Source of the DNA: an uncultured Draconibacterium sp.
GTDB taxonomy: Bacteria; Bacteroidota; Bacteroidia; Bacteroidales; Prolixibacteraceae
Assembly (NCBI RefSeq): GCF_963677565.1
Contig: NZ_OY781982.1
Coordinates: 744,001 to 808,000 of the forward strand
Direction of reading: 5' to 3'
Length of the DNA stretch: 64,000 nt
The translations under genes were made by a program, and so were the position numbers. Below are positions 42,454 to 51,700 of this stretch, piece after piece. Position 1 is the stretch's first letter, and each line of letters opens with the position of its first letter. The notes beneath the pieces were generated by a model. It saw only the letters and a program-made list of their open reading frames with translations, had not been told where the DNA came from and did no database searches.

Positions 42454-44235
42454 TTAAAGCATGCCAGACCAGTTTTGAGAATAATAAGCCTGCTTTATCT
42501 TATATTTTAAATCTGGATCATTCTTTAAGTTTGCCAGATTAATCAAATCCATATGAATGTAAAAATTTAACCAGTAGGCATAATTGTATTTTTCATGAAT
42601 AGAATTTGGATGAATTAAGTTGGAATACCAGGCTGTATTTAAATTATATTTTTGAGCGATTTTTATTGCCAAAAGAGCCTGCTCCCACATATCATCAGCA
42701 ACATTTAAAAATAAATTATGGTAGTCTTCATAATTCATATTTTCAGTTTCTATTACTTTGCACCGATCATCAATTCCAAATTCTTTGAGCAAAACCTTTT
42801 CTTCAAAGATGGTATCTCCATCCAGATCGTACATTATTTTATCCAAAAATCCATTCCCGTCAGTATCCTCGTACTTTACTGTTGCAAAAATTTCAGGTTC
42901 TTCCTGGTCGCGAAGGTTTGTTCCATTATAAATTCCTCCGTAGCCTTGATAATATTTAGCATTTTGATCGATTCGCCAGGCTCCCCACTCCGCTCCAAAG
43001 AGATGAATTCTACCATCGAAATTGGCAACATACAACCTACCTTTCCCTGAGTTATCCTGATCAAATTCACCCCGGTCTCCCGAAGCATCAGCCTGGCGGT
43101 TATTATCCAATCCACCGTTATTTTGTCCAATTTTAAAAAGGTCAAGCGGTTCATATAGCTCTACCCTTTCCCACCTGGCGCAATCATCGTCTTCATCAAA
43201 AGTAAACCAACAGAAATCCCATTCACCTTTATTAAATACCAGCTTGTATGCATTATTATGATTTGGGAACAAGAGTACATCATTATTTCGCCATCGTTTA
43301 TCGTAAAAATATTTGTCGGTTCCGTCTAGCCCTTTCAGGCTTTTAAAAACATTCTTCTGATCCTGATAGTCAAATCCTTTTCCCATAAACCTGAAACTCA
43401 TATCAAAATCAAATTCATTTCCCGGAGCATTATCGTTATCTAAATCAAAAGAAATATCTACGTGATCTATCGTCCCGTCAAACCTAACGCCCCTTTCTGA
43501 ATCTTTTATTTCTCCGTCTTCTGAATGCGGCGGTATCCCGTTAATATCAATGTGGGTGTCGCAGAGCCTAATTGCGTATTCAGAAATATTATCGCTGTCG
43601 GGATCAAAAAACAGGAATGGATTCTCCCAATTCATTCGCAGATCGTTAATATTAAATGTTGAAGTGTGGGCTTTTAAAAATAAACTTTGCCCATGGTAAT
43701 CCTCAAAAAAATGGCTGTGACCATATTTTTCCCAGCATTTTAGCAGTATAACATTCCAGTTTATGTAATTAAAAACTTCATCATCATCGGTATCAACAAC
43801 AATCATATAATGTCCCGGAAACGAAGTGGATGTTTGAGAAAGATCGGCATTATCAACTACCACCTGAATATCTGCATCACCATCTCCGTCTTCATCTCCG
43901 AAATCCACAATAAAATCATGGGCATGACCGTAATTGCTGTCTCTGTTTTTATCAATCATCATACAGTCCGAATCAAGATCTCCTTCCAAATCTCCAAATT
44001 TCATATCATCATCATCATCGATCCACATTACAGGAATATTATCATTCATTTTAGTTTTAAGAATATCAGGATCGCCATCGCCGTCGAGATCTTCATAGGA
44101 TATTTGACTAATTTCAGTTGCCAGCATGGGCCGGAATGGTGTCAGTAATTGGTTCGATCGTTTTGTTTGTTGCGCATGAACAACCATTGGAAACAGTGCG
44201 CACAGTATGAAAATTAGAGACTTTAAATATTTCAT
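42454..44235 (-). CDS. Secreted Asp-rich protein with DxDxDG-type calcium-loop motifs
   Basis: The 593-residue protein has a signal peptide (MKYLKSLIFILCALFPMVVHAQ) and many calcium-loop-like motifs, such as DLDGDGDPD (near residue 50), DEDGDGDADIQ, DTDDDEVFN, DPDSDNISE, DLDNDNAPG and DTDGNGFLDKI. They are spread over the protein. The remaining part has no catalytic motif that I know. It sits between a sulfatase and a GH3 enzyme in the PUL and is probably an exported accessory or unrecognised enzyme. It may also bind a sulfated polymer through calcium. Function not known. Confidence 0.75.
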   Translation of the reverse strand: MKYLKSLIFILCALFPMVVHAQQTKRSNQLLTPFRPMLATEISQISYEDLDGDGDPDILKTKMNDNIPVMWIDDDDDMKFGDLEGDLDSDCMMIDKNRDSNYGHAHDFIVDFGDEDGDGDADIQVVVDNADLSQTSTSFPGHYMIVVDTDDDEVFNYINWNVILLKCWEKYGHSHFFEDYHGQSLFLKAHTSTFNINDLRMNWENPFLFFDPDSDNISEYAIRLCDTHIDINGIPPHSEDGEIKDSERGVRFDGTIDHVDISFDLDNDNAPGNEFDFDMSFRFMGKGFDYQDQKNVFKSLKGLDGTDKYFYDKRWRNNDVLLFPNHNNAYKLVFNKGEWDFCWFTFDEDDDCARWERVELYEPLDLFKIGQNNGGLDNNRQADASGDRGEFDQDNSGKGRLYVANFDGRIHLFGAEWGAWRIDQNAKYYQGYGGIYNGTNLRDQEEPEIFATVKYEDTDGNGFLDKIMYDLDGDTIFEEKVLLKEFGIDDRCKVIETENMNYEDYHNLFLNVADDMWEQALLAIKIAQKYNLNTAWYSNLIHPNSIHEKYNYAYWLNFYIHMDLINLANLKNDPDLKYKIKQAYYSQNWSGML

Positions 44236-44244
44236 TGCCGCAAA

Positions 44245-46884
44245 TTATTTTATATCAAAAGTTAAGTCTCCGATAATTCTAAGTCGTTGAGAAACCACGC
44301 CTGTTGTTTCGACATCCTGATATCCTGTAAATCCTGGTTGTTTCCCTCCTACTGAAATGGTAAACCAGCCCGGTTCAATCACCCGTTCGCTCTTATTATT
44401 AATCATTGAAAATAAATATGGATCAAGAGTAAATTCGAGTTTTTTACTTTCTCCAGACTTTAAATGAATACGTTTAAATTCGGACAGTTGGTGTATCGGG
44501 CGTGGTGTTGAACCTTTTTCATCGGATATATAGATTTGTACAACCTCATCACCATTATAATTTCCGGCATTTTTAACTGTAACACTTACCCTTACCGGCT
44601 CACCGGCATTAATATTTTCAGGTATTTGCAGATCGGAATATTCAAATTTTGTATAGCTTAATCCATAGCCAAACGGATATAATGGCTCATCTGAAAAATA
44701 ACGATAAGTCCTGCCAGCCATATCATAGTTTTCAAAAGGGGGCAGCTGGTCAACCGATTTATAGAATGTGACCGGTAGTCTTCCTGCAGGATTGTAATCG
44801 CCAAAAAGAACATCAGCAACGGCAGTACCACCTTCCTCGCCCGGATAACCAATATGTAAAATTGCGTCAACATTATCCTGTGCCCAGTTAACAGCTACCG
44901 CACTTCCTGCATTCAGTACCAGGATAACTGGTTTGCCCAACGCTTTAACTGCTTTTAGAAGTTGCCTTTGTTTTTCGGGCAAGCTAATTTTTGTACGATC
45001 GCCCCGGTCGAAACCATCGATACTGATTGGCATTTCTTCACCCTCTACCCTCTGCGATAAACCAAGCACGAGTACTGCAACATCGGCTTCACGAGCCACC
45101 TCTACTGCTTTTTCCAGTCTGTTTTCTTCAGGCATCGACCAAAGTAATTTTGCCTGAGCATCTTTGCCGGGATTGGAGAATTCATAGACTATTTTATACT
45201 TTTCACCTGCAACCATTTCTACCGGTTTCTCGTTATGGAAAGCATGATGCTGATTACCGGTTCCTATGAACAATTCATCGTTTAAATATATCCTTCCTTT
45301 AAATTTTGCCCATGCACCAATATTATACGTGCCTGATTCGGGAGCAAAGATATACCCTGTCCAACGAATAGAAAAAGTATCTTTCACATTTTTCGAAAGT
45401 GGTTTATGGTCCCACGTAAAATCTATCTGGTTATCAATCTTTGTAAAAGCAGGTTGACCTAAGAATTCTGCATTATCAAAATATTCGCCTTTTAATCCCT
45501 GCTTACCATCCACAGTTTGTAAATAAATTGAGGGGATTGGAACCAGGTTATGGATACCTTCTGCCATAACAACACCTTCGTGATAAAAAACCTCGCAAGC
45601 CGGCTCAACTTTATTTTTCACCCCATGTAAAACTGTTACAGGATTTTTTGGAATTCCGTGATAATTCCCCAACAGAGCTTCCCAATTATCAGCATTGGGA
45701 CCAATAACCGCAATCTTTTTGATTTTATTTTTTGAAAGGGGCAGGAAATTGTCCTCATTTTTAAGTAGTACAATACTTTTCCTGGCAGCTTCCAGTGCAA
45801 TTGAATTATGATAATGACAACATACAATTTCTCTTGGAATTTGAGTAAACGGAACTTCTTCTTCACCATCGAACATTCCTAATTTAAACCGGGCGAGCAA
45901 AATCCTTTTTAGCGAAATATCAATTTCGTTTTCTGTAATTAAACCTTTTTTGACCGCATTGGTTAATTTTTCATATGTTGTACCACAATTAAGATCACAA
46001 CCACCTTTAACACCAATTGCTGCTGCTTCTTCAAGTGTCGTGGCCAAATGGTGACCAGTCATAATATCATTAATTGCTCCACAGTCGGAAACAACGTAAC
46101 CATCAAAACCCCATTCTTTGCGTAAAATATTGTTTAACAGGTCATCATGCCCACTACACGATTCGCCGCGAAACCGGTTATATGCTCCCATAACCGAATA
46201 CACATTTCCTTCCTGAACCGTTTTTTTAAAAGCCGGCAAGTAGGTTTCATATAAATCAACATCGCTAACATCAACATCAAAACCATGTCTCAATGCTTCG
46301 GGACCTGAATGAACTGCAAAATGTTTGGATGTGGCAATGGTTTTAAAATACTTTGGATCTTCGCCCTGCAATCCCTTTATAAAATTGGTAGCAAGCTCAC
46401 CAGTGAGAAAAGGATCTTCTCCATAGGTTTCATGCCCACGCCCCCACCGTGGATCTCTGAAAATATTAATATTTGGCGACCAAAAATCAAGCCCCATATA
46501 CATGCCACGCATTCCTCTTTTTACAAAATCATGGTGTTTTGCTCTGGCTTCGTCTGAAATTATCGAACCAATTTTTAGCATCAACTCCTTATCGAATGAA
46601 GCAGCCACTGTAATTGACTGAGGAAATACTGTTGCAAAACCGGAACGGGCTAATCCATGTAAACATTCGTTCCACCAATTGTATGCGGGTATACCCAACC
46701 TGCCTATTTCGGATGATTCATTAAGCATCTGGCTGACTTTTTCCTCCAAAGTCATTTGTTCCAGAAGAATATCAACCCGCTCCTCAAATGGCAAATTCGT
46801 ATTTAAATATTCATGATTAACTTCTTGCCCCTGCAACTGAATTGTACAGATAAAAATTAGAAATATAATGCTTTGTAATTTCAT
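44245..46884 (-). CDS. GH3 beta-glycosidase with PA14 domain
   Basis: The 879-residue protein has a signal peptide and the GH3 domain starting near residue 25 (MTLEEKVSQML, WWNECLHGLARSG, YGEDPFLTGELA, KHFAVHSGPEALRHGFD, GFDGYVVSDCGAIND with the nucleophile Asp). A PA14-like insert (QGLKGEYFDNAEFLGQP, SIRWTGYIFAPESGTYNIG) lies near residues 455-600, and the second GH3 domain and a fibronectin-like end follow (DGDRGD-type sugar loop FDRGDRTKISLPEKQ). Such enzymes act as beta-xylosidases or beta-glucosidases. It ends 10 bp before the Asp-rich gene and starts 8 bp after the GH95 gene, so it is in the PUL operon. Confidence 0.92.
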   Translation of the reverse strand: MKLQSIIFLIFICTIQLQGQEVNHEYLNTNLPFEERVDILLEQMTLEEKVSQMLNESSEIGRLGIPAYNWWNECLHGLARSGFATVFPQSITVAASFDKELMLKIGSIISDEARAKHHDFVKRGMRGMYMGLDFWSPNINIFRDPRWGRGHETYGEDPFLTGELATNFIKGLQGEDPKYFKTIATSKHFAVHSGPEALRHGFDVDVSDVDLYETYLPAFKKTVQEGNVYSVMGAYNRFRGESCSGHDDLLNNILRKEWGFDGYVVSDCGAINDIMTGHHLATTLEEAAAIGVKGGCDLNCGTTYEKLTNAVKKGLITENEIDISLKRILLARFKLGMFDGEEEVPFTQIPREIVCCHYHNSIALEAARKSIVLLKNEDNFLPLSKNKIKKIAVIGPNADNWEALLGNYHGIPKNPVTVLHGVKNKVEPACEVFYHEGVVMAEGIHNLVPIPSIYLQTVDGKQGLKGEYFDNAEFLGQPAFTKIDNQIDFTWDHKPLSKNVKDTFSIRWTGYIFAPESGTYNIGAWAKFKGRIYLNDELFIGTGNQHHAFHNEKPVEMVAGEKYKIVYEFSNPGKDAQAKLLWSMPEENRLEKAVEVAREADVAVLVLGLSQRVEGEEMPISIDGFDRGDRTKISLPEKQRQLLKAVKALGKPVILVLNAGSAVAVNWAQDNVDAILHIGYPGEEGGTAVADVLFGDYNPAGRLPVTFYKSVDQLPPFENYDMAGRTYRYFSDEPLYPFGYGLSYTKFEYSDLQIPENINAGEPVRVSVTVKNAGNYNGDEVVQIYISDEKGSTPRPIHQLSEFKRIHLKSGESKKLEFTLDPYLFSMINNKSERVIEPGWFTISVGGKQPGFTGYQDVETTGVVSQRLRIIGDLTFDIK

Positions 46885-46891
46885 GATATAT

Positions 46892-49222
46892 TTATTTTGG
46901 ATCGTGTAATTGCTTTTGTTCTTTTTCGTTTAATGAGTTCGGGCCAAAGAAATTATAGAAAATGGTATCTCCTTGCACCGAAGATATTTTTAAGTCTGGT
47001 AATACCTTTTCAGCATATAAAAGTACTTCCTCTTCTTTTTGAAGATCTATCTCATAAATTCCCTCTTCCAATTCTGAAATATTGAATTCCCTTTTCCCTG
47101 ATGCCTGAATTTTTCCATTAATATTTGGTTCAATCTTTAATGGCCCCCCTGCTAAACTTTTGATTTTTACGAATTCGGTGCTGCCATTCGTCCTAACTGC
47201 CGAAACTTCGAAAGCCCCCTCAGCAAGCAGTTTATCGAAGCTTACATCCTTCCATTTATCAGATACTGCCGGAAAAACTTTAATTCTGTCGCCCCAACTT
47301 TGCAGAAGCATATTATGAATAGATTCAGCACACGAAAGTGGCGTTTCAATAACCTGACCAGCTTCAACGTACATGGTATTTGGGCACATATAGGGAAAGA
47401 ATCCTTCGAGGTATTCCAAAGCTTTCTCACCGTCTCCCATATATGAAGCCATAGAAGATGACCCGGAATAGGAATAACCTGCCAAAGCTCCTTTAAATCC
47501 AATCCAGTGTTCTATGGACCTATTAATCAAATCAGCATTTGCAGGATCTTCAAGGTCAATTAAATGCAGCGGATAAATCTCAAACAGGTGTGAATAATGG
47601 CGATGCGACATGGCAAAGGGAGTATCATGTCCTACCATATAACCATTTTCATTTTTAGGTGCTTCAACCAGGTTTTCAAGAACATATTCCCATTTGGATT
47701 GAAGTTCATCATTTAAACCTAAAACTTCATTGATTTCTATCAATGTCTGGCATCCCCAACGAAACAAGGCTAAAGCATAGTTGGCATCCTGCACTTTTAA
47801 ACTACGTCCGTACTCAGGAGAATGCGTTGGAGGCAAATGTAATTTACCATCATCTCCCAAATACATAAAATGCAGGTAAGAATTTATATTAGCTTTTAAG
47901 AGAGGATAAATTTTTTCCTTCAGCATTTCTTTATCCATACTGTGACGGTAATGCCTGTGCATAGTAAACAAAACCCAGGTAAGATTTCCCAATTCTAGAA
48001 ATTCAGGTTCAGTTCTAAAAGTTAAGTCTGAACAGCGATCCATTAGAGCACAGTTTTTCCCTTTTAATGAATCGGGTACATTGTGATTTATAAACACATC
48101 CTTGTGTGAATGTATCTGGTTAACCAGCGACTCTGCCAGATTAAGACGGTTTGAAGTATAGAGTGGTGAATAACTCAGCTGTACATTCAAATTCCACCAA
48201 ACTCCTGCCCACGGGCTTTTAGGTAACCATGGACCTGAATTGTCAATTAACTCTCTGTCGGACCGTGTTGCCGAAGCAAGCTTATACATCTGGATCCAAT
48301 AGAATCCTTCCCATTTTTTATCCGAAAGTGAAACAAAACTTTGTGAATAGTACTTATGCCAGAACGAACGATGCTCATTTATGAAAGATTCAAACTCTTT
48401 CGCCTGGCTTTTGGTGACCCAATCCAGTGCTTTTTCTTTGGCATTATTCTCAGGATAACTATTTGCAATGCTAATGTAGTAGATTTTATGCCCTGGCTTT
48501 ATTTGTTGTTCTTTCCACGCAACAGCAAATTCACCTGTTTCAACAAATTTCTGTACCGAAACATTTGCTCCATCTATCTGGTTTAATTCAGGTAAGGGAG
48601 GCATTTCAACACTTACATTTGCTGAGTCATCCGAATACCACCAACGAGGTGAAATCCCGGATTCAGGACGCCATTGAAGCAAGGTTTCCCGCTCACCTTC
48701 TGATGCCCTTAATTCTACAACAATTGTCATATCATCGGCATGGGTGAACGAACGCCACTCAATTGTACCTTTGTCTGTTTTTATATTCCCCGTTACCTCG
48801 GCATCCCATAAATGTAAACGCATACTTTCATTTTCGATAGTGCCTTTTGGCTGAAGCAGAAAGTCTCCGATAAGCAGGCGAGGAACTGTCCAGTCTATTT
48901 TTTCCACCTTACGATGCGAGTTTACATCATACCTCCCCAACTGAAACCGAAGCCTTTCAGGCGTTTCTTTGTATATCATAGCACCAATCTCGCCATTTCC
49001 GGTAAAGGCACCTTCGTGCCAGTTGTGGTGATGTTTCATATTCCGCTTCTCCCAGTAGTCTGGTTTTTCAGAATAGGTCAGTGGATTCCAGACCATATCA
49101 TGCTTGCCAAGAAATGTTTTCCAATCAACATCCAGTTTTACTTCGTTTTCTTTTGGGGTGCAGGCAAAACCTATTAATGTTAAAATTACAATTGCGAATA
49201 ATCTAATATCTATATATTTCAT
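46892..49222 (-). CDS. GH95-like (alpha/alpha)6 glycoside hydrolase, lipoprotein
   Basis: The 776-residue protein has a lipobox (LIGFAC) at residues 16-21, so it is a lipoprotein. The N-terminal part reads WHEGAFTGNGEIGAMIYK, a typical GH95 start (the usual WxxALPLGNG), and the barrel has SPWAGVWWNLNVQLSYSP near residue 350, PPTHSPEYGRS near 478 and MSHRHYSHLFEIYPLHLID near 550. GH95 enzymes are alpha-L-fucosidases or alpha-L-galactosidases that act on terminal sugars; the exact linkage is not shown. It lies directly between a GH3 and a polysaccharide-lyase-like gene. Confidence 0.8.
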   Translation of the reverse strand: MKYIDIRLFAIVILTLIGFACTPKENEVKLDVDWKTFLGKHDMVWNPLTYSEKPDYWEKRNMKHHHNWHEGAFTGNGEIGAMIYKETPERLRFQLGRYDVNSHRKVEKIDWTVPRLLIGDFLLQPKGTIENESMRLHLWDAEVTGNIKTDKGTIEWRSFTHADDMTIVVELRASEGERETLLQWRPESGISPRWWYSDDSANVSVEMPPLPELNQIDGANVSVQKFVETGEFAVAWKEQQIKPGHKIYYISIANSYPENNAKEKALDWVTKSQAKEFESFINEHRSFWHKYYSQSFVSLSDKKWEGFYWIQMYKLASATRSDRELIDNSGPWLPKSPWAGVWWNLNVQLSYSPLYTSNRLNLAESLVNQIHSHKDVFINHNVPDSLKGKNCALMDRCSDLTFRTEPEFLELGNLTWVLFTMHRHYRHSMDKEMLKEKIYPLLKANINSYLHFMYLGDDGKLHLPPTHSPEYGRSLKVQDANYALALFRWGCQTLIEINEVLGLNDELQSKWEYVLENLVEAPKNENGYMVGHDTPFAMSHRHYSHLFEIYPLHLIDLEDPANADLINRSIEHWIGFKGALAGYSYSGSSSMASYMGDGEKALEYLEGFFPYMCPNTMYVEAGQVIETPLSCAESIHNMLLQSWGDRIKVFPAVSDKWKDVSFDKLLAEGAFEVSAVRTNGSTEFVKIKSLAGGPLKIEPNINGKIQASGKREFNISELEEGIYEIDLQKEEEVLLYAEKVLPDLKISSVQGDTIFYNFFGPNSLNEKEQKQLHDPK

Positions 49223-49231
49223 TGTTCCTTA

Positions 49232-50404
49232 TTAATTATTGTTTATACTCTTTTGTCCTGAATAAATTAAAGTGCTCCAAATGTCAGTCTCTTCAGGACG
49301 GGTAATTTCTAATGCCTTGTTAACCCATTCAAGTTTTATTCCTTCCCTTACTAAATAATGATGATACACACATTCGTAAATTGGGCTGAATTCACCACGT
49401 TTAATGCCGGAAATAGATGTGGCTGTATCATGCGCATTTTTACCCACCGGCGAAGGGTAAACCTCAAAAGGTAAATTATTATCTCCCAAATTATATCGGG
49501 CCAAATACTCAAAGCTTCTTGCAAGTGACCTACTGTTATATTCAAAAAGATCTATACCCTGATGCCATGCTATTTCGCAGGCCTGCGACAAGTATTCGAG
49601 TCCCATTTGTGCATGAACCTGGTCTCGTCCTGACTCCTGGCATTGGCCGGATGGCAACAAATAATTGTTAATGCTGCCGTTGGTTTCACCATTCTTAAGC
49701 CGCTCTATATTGGAGTCGAATAACTCCCTGTCGTTTAAAAAAACAGCAATTGCCATAGAGCTTTTTGTGCATGCTAAATCCCAGTTCCCGTTAAAATGAT
49801 TTGGACGTGGATTAAGAGCCGGAAGAAAAACATTCCGAAGCATTGATGAAAACTTTTCCTGATCTGTTTCATCCCATGGAGCGTTTGAATAACGAAGTAA
49901 TTCCCCTGCATTTGCCCAGGCTGCAATATGAATGCCTCCCATCAACCTTTTGTGATCATAGGTATCATCATCTTTTGATTTTATCAGAGTCAAAGTATTC
50001 GACCAATTATTAAGTATTTGAATTGAAGCTTTTGCATATCTTTCGTCTCTTGTAACAATCCATTGCAATGCCAAAGAATTGGCAGCTCTGGCTCCCATTC
50101 CAAGGTTGTAATTATTATAAGCGACTAAAACAGAATCAGGTTTCCAAAGATTTACATTTTCAATTTTACTGCATTTGTGTTTTAACATTGAGTTCCAGGC
50201 ATAAATTGTCAATGAGTCTCCATTTTCTAATGCGTAGCACATTTTATCAATCATTTCTTTCGATTCATAAATACCAGGATGTATGAACTCTGAAACCGGA
50301 TCGATAATTTCCTGAATACCACTATTTTTAAATCCAAGTTTAATATCAGGCTTGCAAGATATTACCAGCAAAGACATCAATATTATTGATATTTTTAAAA
50401 TCAT
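49232..50404 (-). CDS. Alginate_lyase-fold polysaccharide lyase (PL38-like), lipoprotein
   Basis: The 390-residue protein has a lipobox (LLVISC, residues 12-17) and the (alpha/alpha) toroid of the alginate_lyase family: GARAANSLALQWIVT near residue 105, NGNWDLACTKSSMAIAVFLND near 205, SGQCQESGRDQVHAQMGLEYL near 252, and DNNLPFEVYPSPVGKNAHD near 313. The HAQ and NGNW segments resemble PL38/PL5-type active sites. It probably cleaves a uronic-acid polymer such as glucuronan or a related polysaccharide. It lies 7 bp downstream of the GH43/GH117-like gene. Confidence 0.7.
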   Translation of the reverse strand: MILKISIILMSLLVISCKPDIKLGFKNSGIQEIIDPVSEFIHPGIYESKEMIDKMCYALENGDSLTIYAWNSMLKHKCSKIENVNLWKPDSVLVAYNNYNLGMGARAANSLALQWIVTRDERYAKASIQILNNWSNTLTLIKSKDDDTYDHKRLMGGIHIAAWANAGELLRYSNAPWDETDQEKFSSMLRNVFLPALNPRPNHFNGNWDLACTKSSMAIAVFLNDRELFDSNIERLKNGETNGSINNYLLPSGQCQESGRDQVHAQMGLEYLSQACEIAWHQGIDLFEYNSRSLARSFEYLARYNLGDNNLPFEVYPSPVGKNAHDTATSISGIKRGEFSPIYECVYHHYLVREGIKLEWVNKALEITRPEETDIWSTLIYSGQKSINNN

Positions 50405-50410
50405 TTTCTG

Positions 50411-51502
50411 TTATTTCAATGGGACTACTATGTTCCACGCCTGGCTGCTATTATTAAATCCGCCGGGGCCATCCATTGTTGCAAAAAAAAGGTGACTTAT
50501 TTTACCATTTGCATTTAGCAAAACAGCCACCCTCTCCAACTGTCCCATCTCCGAGGATGTCCCATCATCCCAGTTGATTGTTTTTGAATAAGCGTAAGAT
50601 TCTTTATCCAGATGCCATGAAATACCGTCTTCGGAGTGAGCAATAATACCATGCCCAACATGACCAGTGATTACACCTCTTTGGTCTTTTGCAAGAATAT
50701 GATATCCATCATCATCTTTCCACAAGGTTGGATCCTCAATTTCCGGCATATCTCCATATCCAAAAATTGGTTTATTTGTAACAACCTGATAAGGTCCCTT
50801 GAACTCTGGAGCTATTGCTACACCAATTCTCATATCTGAATGGTAAGGGTACTGCTTGTTATATTCACGACTTTTAAATATCATTACCACTGAGCCATCT
50901 TTATTAATCCAGGGTGCAGCATTCGATGTTAAAAAACTGTAGAAGGTATTGGGCCTGGTATTTAAAACAGGTTCATTGAGTCTATTCCAAGGACCATCGG
51001 GGTCTTTTGACCATGCAACACCTATCCGCTTATTTGAGCGTCCAACAATTGAATATTTTGAATTTAATTGTAATGAATCCTGCTCAGGAAAATCAGCAAA
51101 TGGATGAGTTGATCCGGTATAAAACAGTATATATGTGTCCTTATATTTGCAGATTTTAGGATTAAAAACAGACCTTCCATCCCAAAATTGCGCGCCACGA
51201 ATCGGTAAAGCAACATCATTAAACTTATAAGGTCCTTCGGGAGTTGGTGATATACAATGTACAATGTCTGACTGTATCATCCAACCCGGATGAAAAGTTA
51301 AATGTTTTGGCCAACGTGCAGCGTACATGTGGTAAATACCATCTTCTCCCTGAATAACCGAGCTTCCCCAAACCCAGTAACCTTCCATTGAAAATGCTCC
51401 TGATTTAGGTGCCAAACCAATCCTCTTCTTAATATTATTGTCTACCTGAGAATATGAATACACCTCTAAAAGAAGAAAAAGTAGTATGAATAAATATTTC
51501 AT
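50411..51502 (-). CDS. GH43/GH117-like five-bladed beta-propeller glycoside hydrolase
   Basis: The 363-residue protein has a signal peptide (MKYLFILLFLLLEVYSYSQ) and propeller motifs such as GEDGIYHMYAARWPKHLTF, RSVFNPKICKYKDTYILFYTGSTHP, GVAWSKDPDGPWNRLNEP, EIEDPTLWKDDDGYHILAKDQ and AHSEDGISWHLDKES. Their order resembles GH43- and GH117-type enzymes, but the catalytic triad cannot be fixed from the sequence alone. It is the first enzyme gene after susD, across a strong hairpin. Confidence 0.72.
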   Translation of the reverse strand: MKYLFILLFLLLEVYSYSQVDNNIKKRIGLAPKSGAFSMEGYWVWGSSVIQGEDGIYHMYAARWPKHLTFHPGWMIQSDIVHCISPTPEGPYKFNDVALPIRGAQFWDGRSVFNPKICKYKDTYILFYTGSTHPFADFPEQDSLQLNSKYSIVGRSNKRIGVAWSKDPDGPWNRLNEPVLNTRPNTFYSFLTSNAAPWINKDGSVVMIFKSREYNKQYPYHSDMRIGVAIAPEFKGPYQVVTNKPIFGYGDMPEIEDPTLWKDDDGYHILAKDQRGVITGHVGHGIIAHSEDGISWHLDKESYAYSKTINWDDGTSSEMGQLERVAVLLNANGKISHLFFATMDGPGGFNNSSQAWNIVVPLK

Positions 51503-51631
51503 TAATTACGTATGTTTTAAATCAAAATCTATATTATCAGGCAGTGAACGTTTTGGAATTCCACGTATAAACAATCAATGCTGCGAACTTTATAAATACA
51601 CGGTTTGACAATATCAATATTAGATTGACAC

Positions 51632-51676
51632 ATAGTTATTTCAGAGACCAGGCATTATGCCCGGTCTCATAACTAT
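51632..51676 (-). promoter_or_regulatory. Strong intercistronic hairpin between susD and the enzyme genes
   Basis: GAGACC-A-GGC-ATTAT-GCC-C-GGTCTC (51644-51668) is an almost perfect stem, extended by ATAGTTAT/ATAACTAT (51632-51639 with 51669-51676) across a 4-base bulge. It starts 25 bp past the susD stop. No T run follows, so it is more likely an RNA-stabilising or attenuating element than a simple terminator. Confidence 0.75.
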
Positions 51677-51700
51677 CAGATCAATAAGAGATTTGTACTA

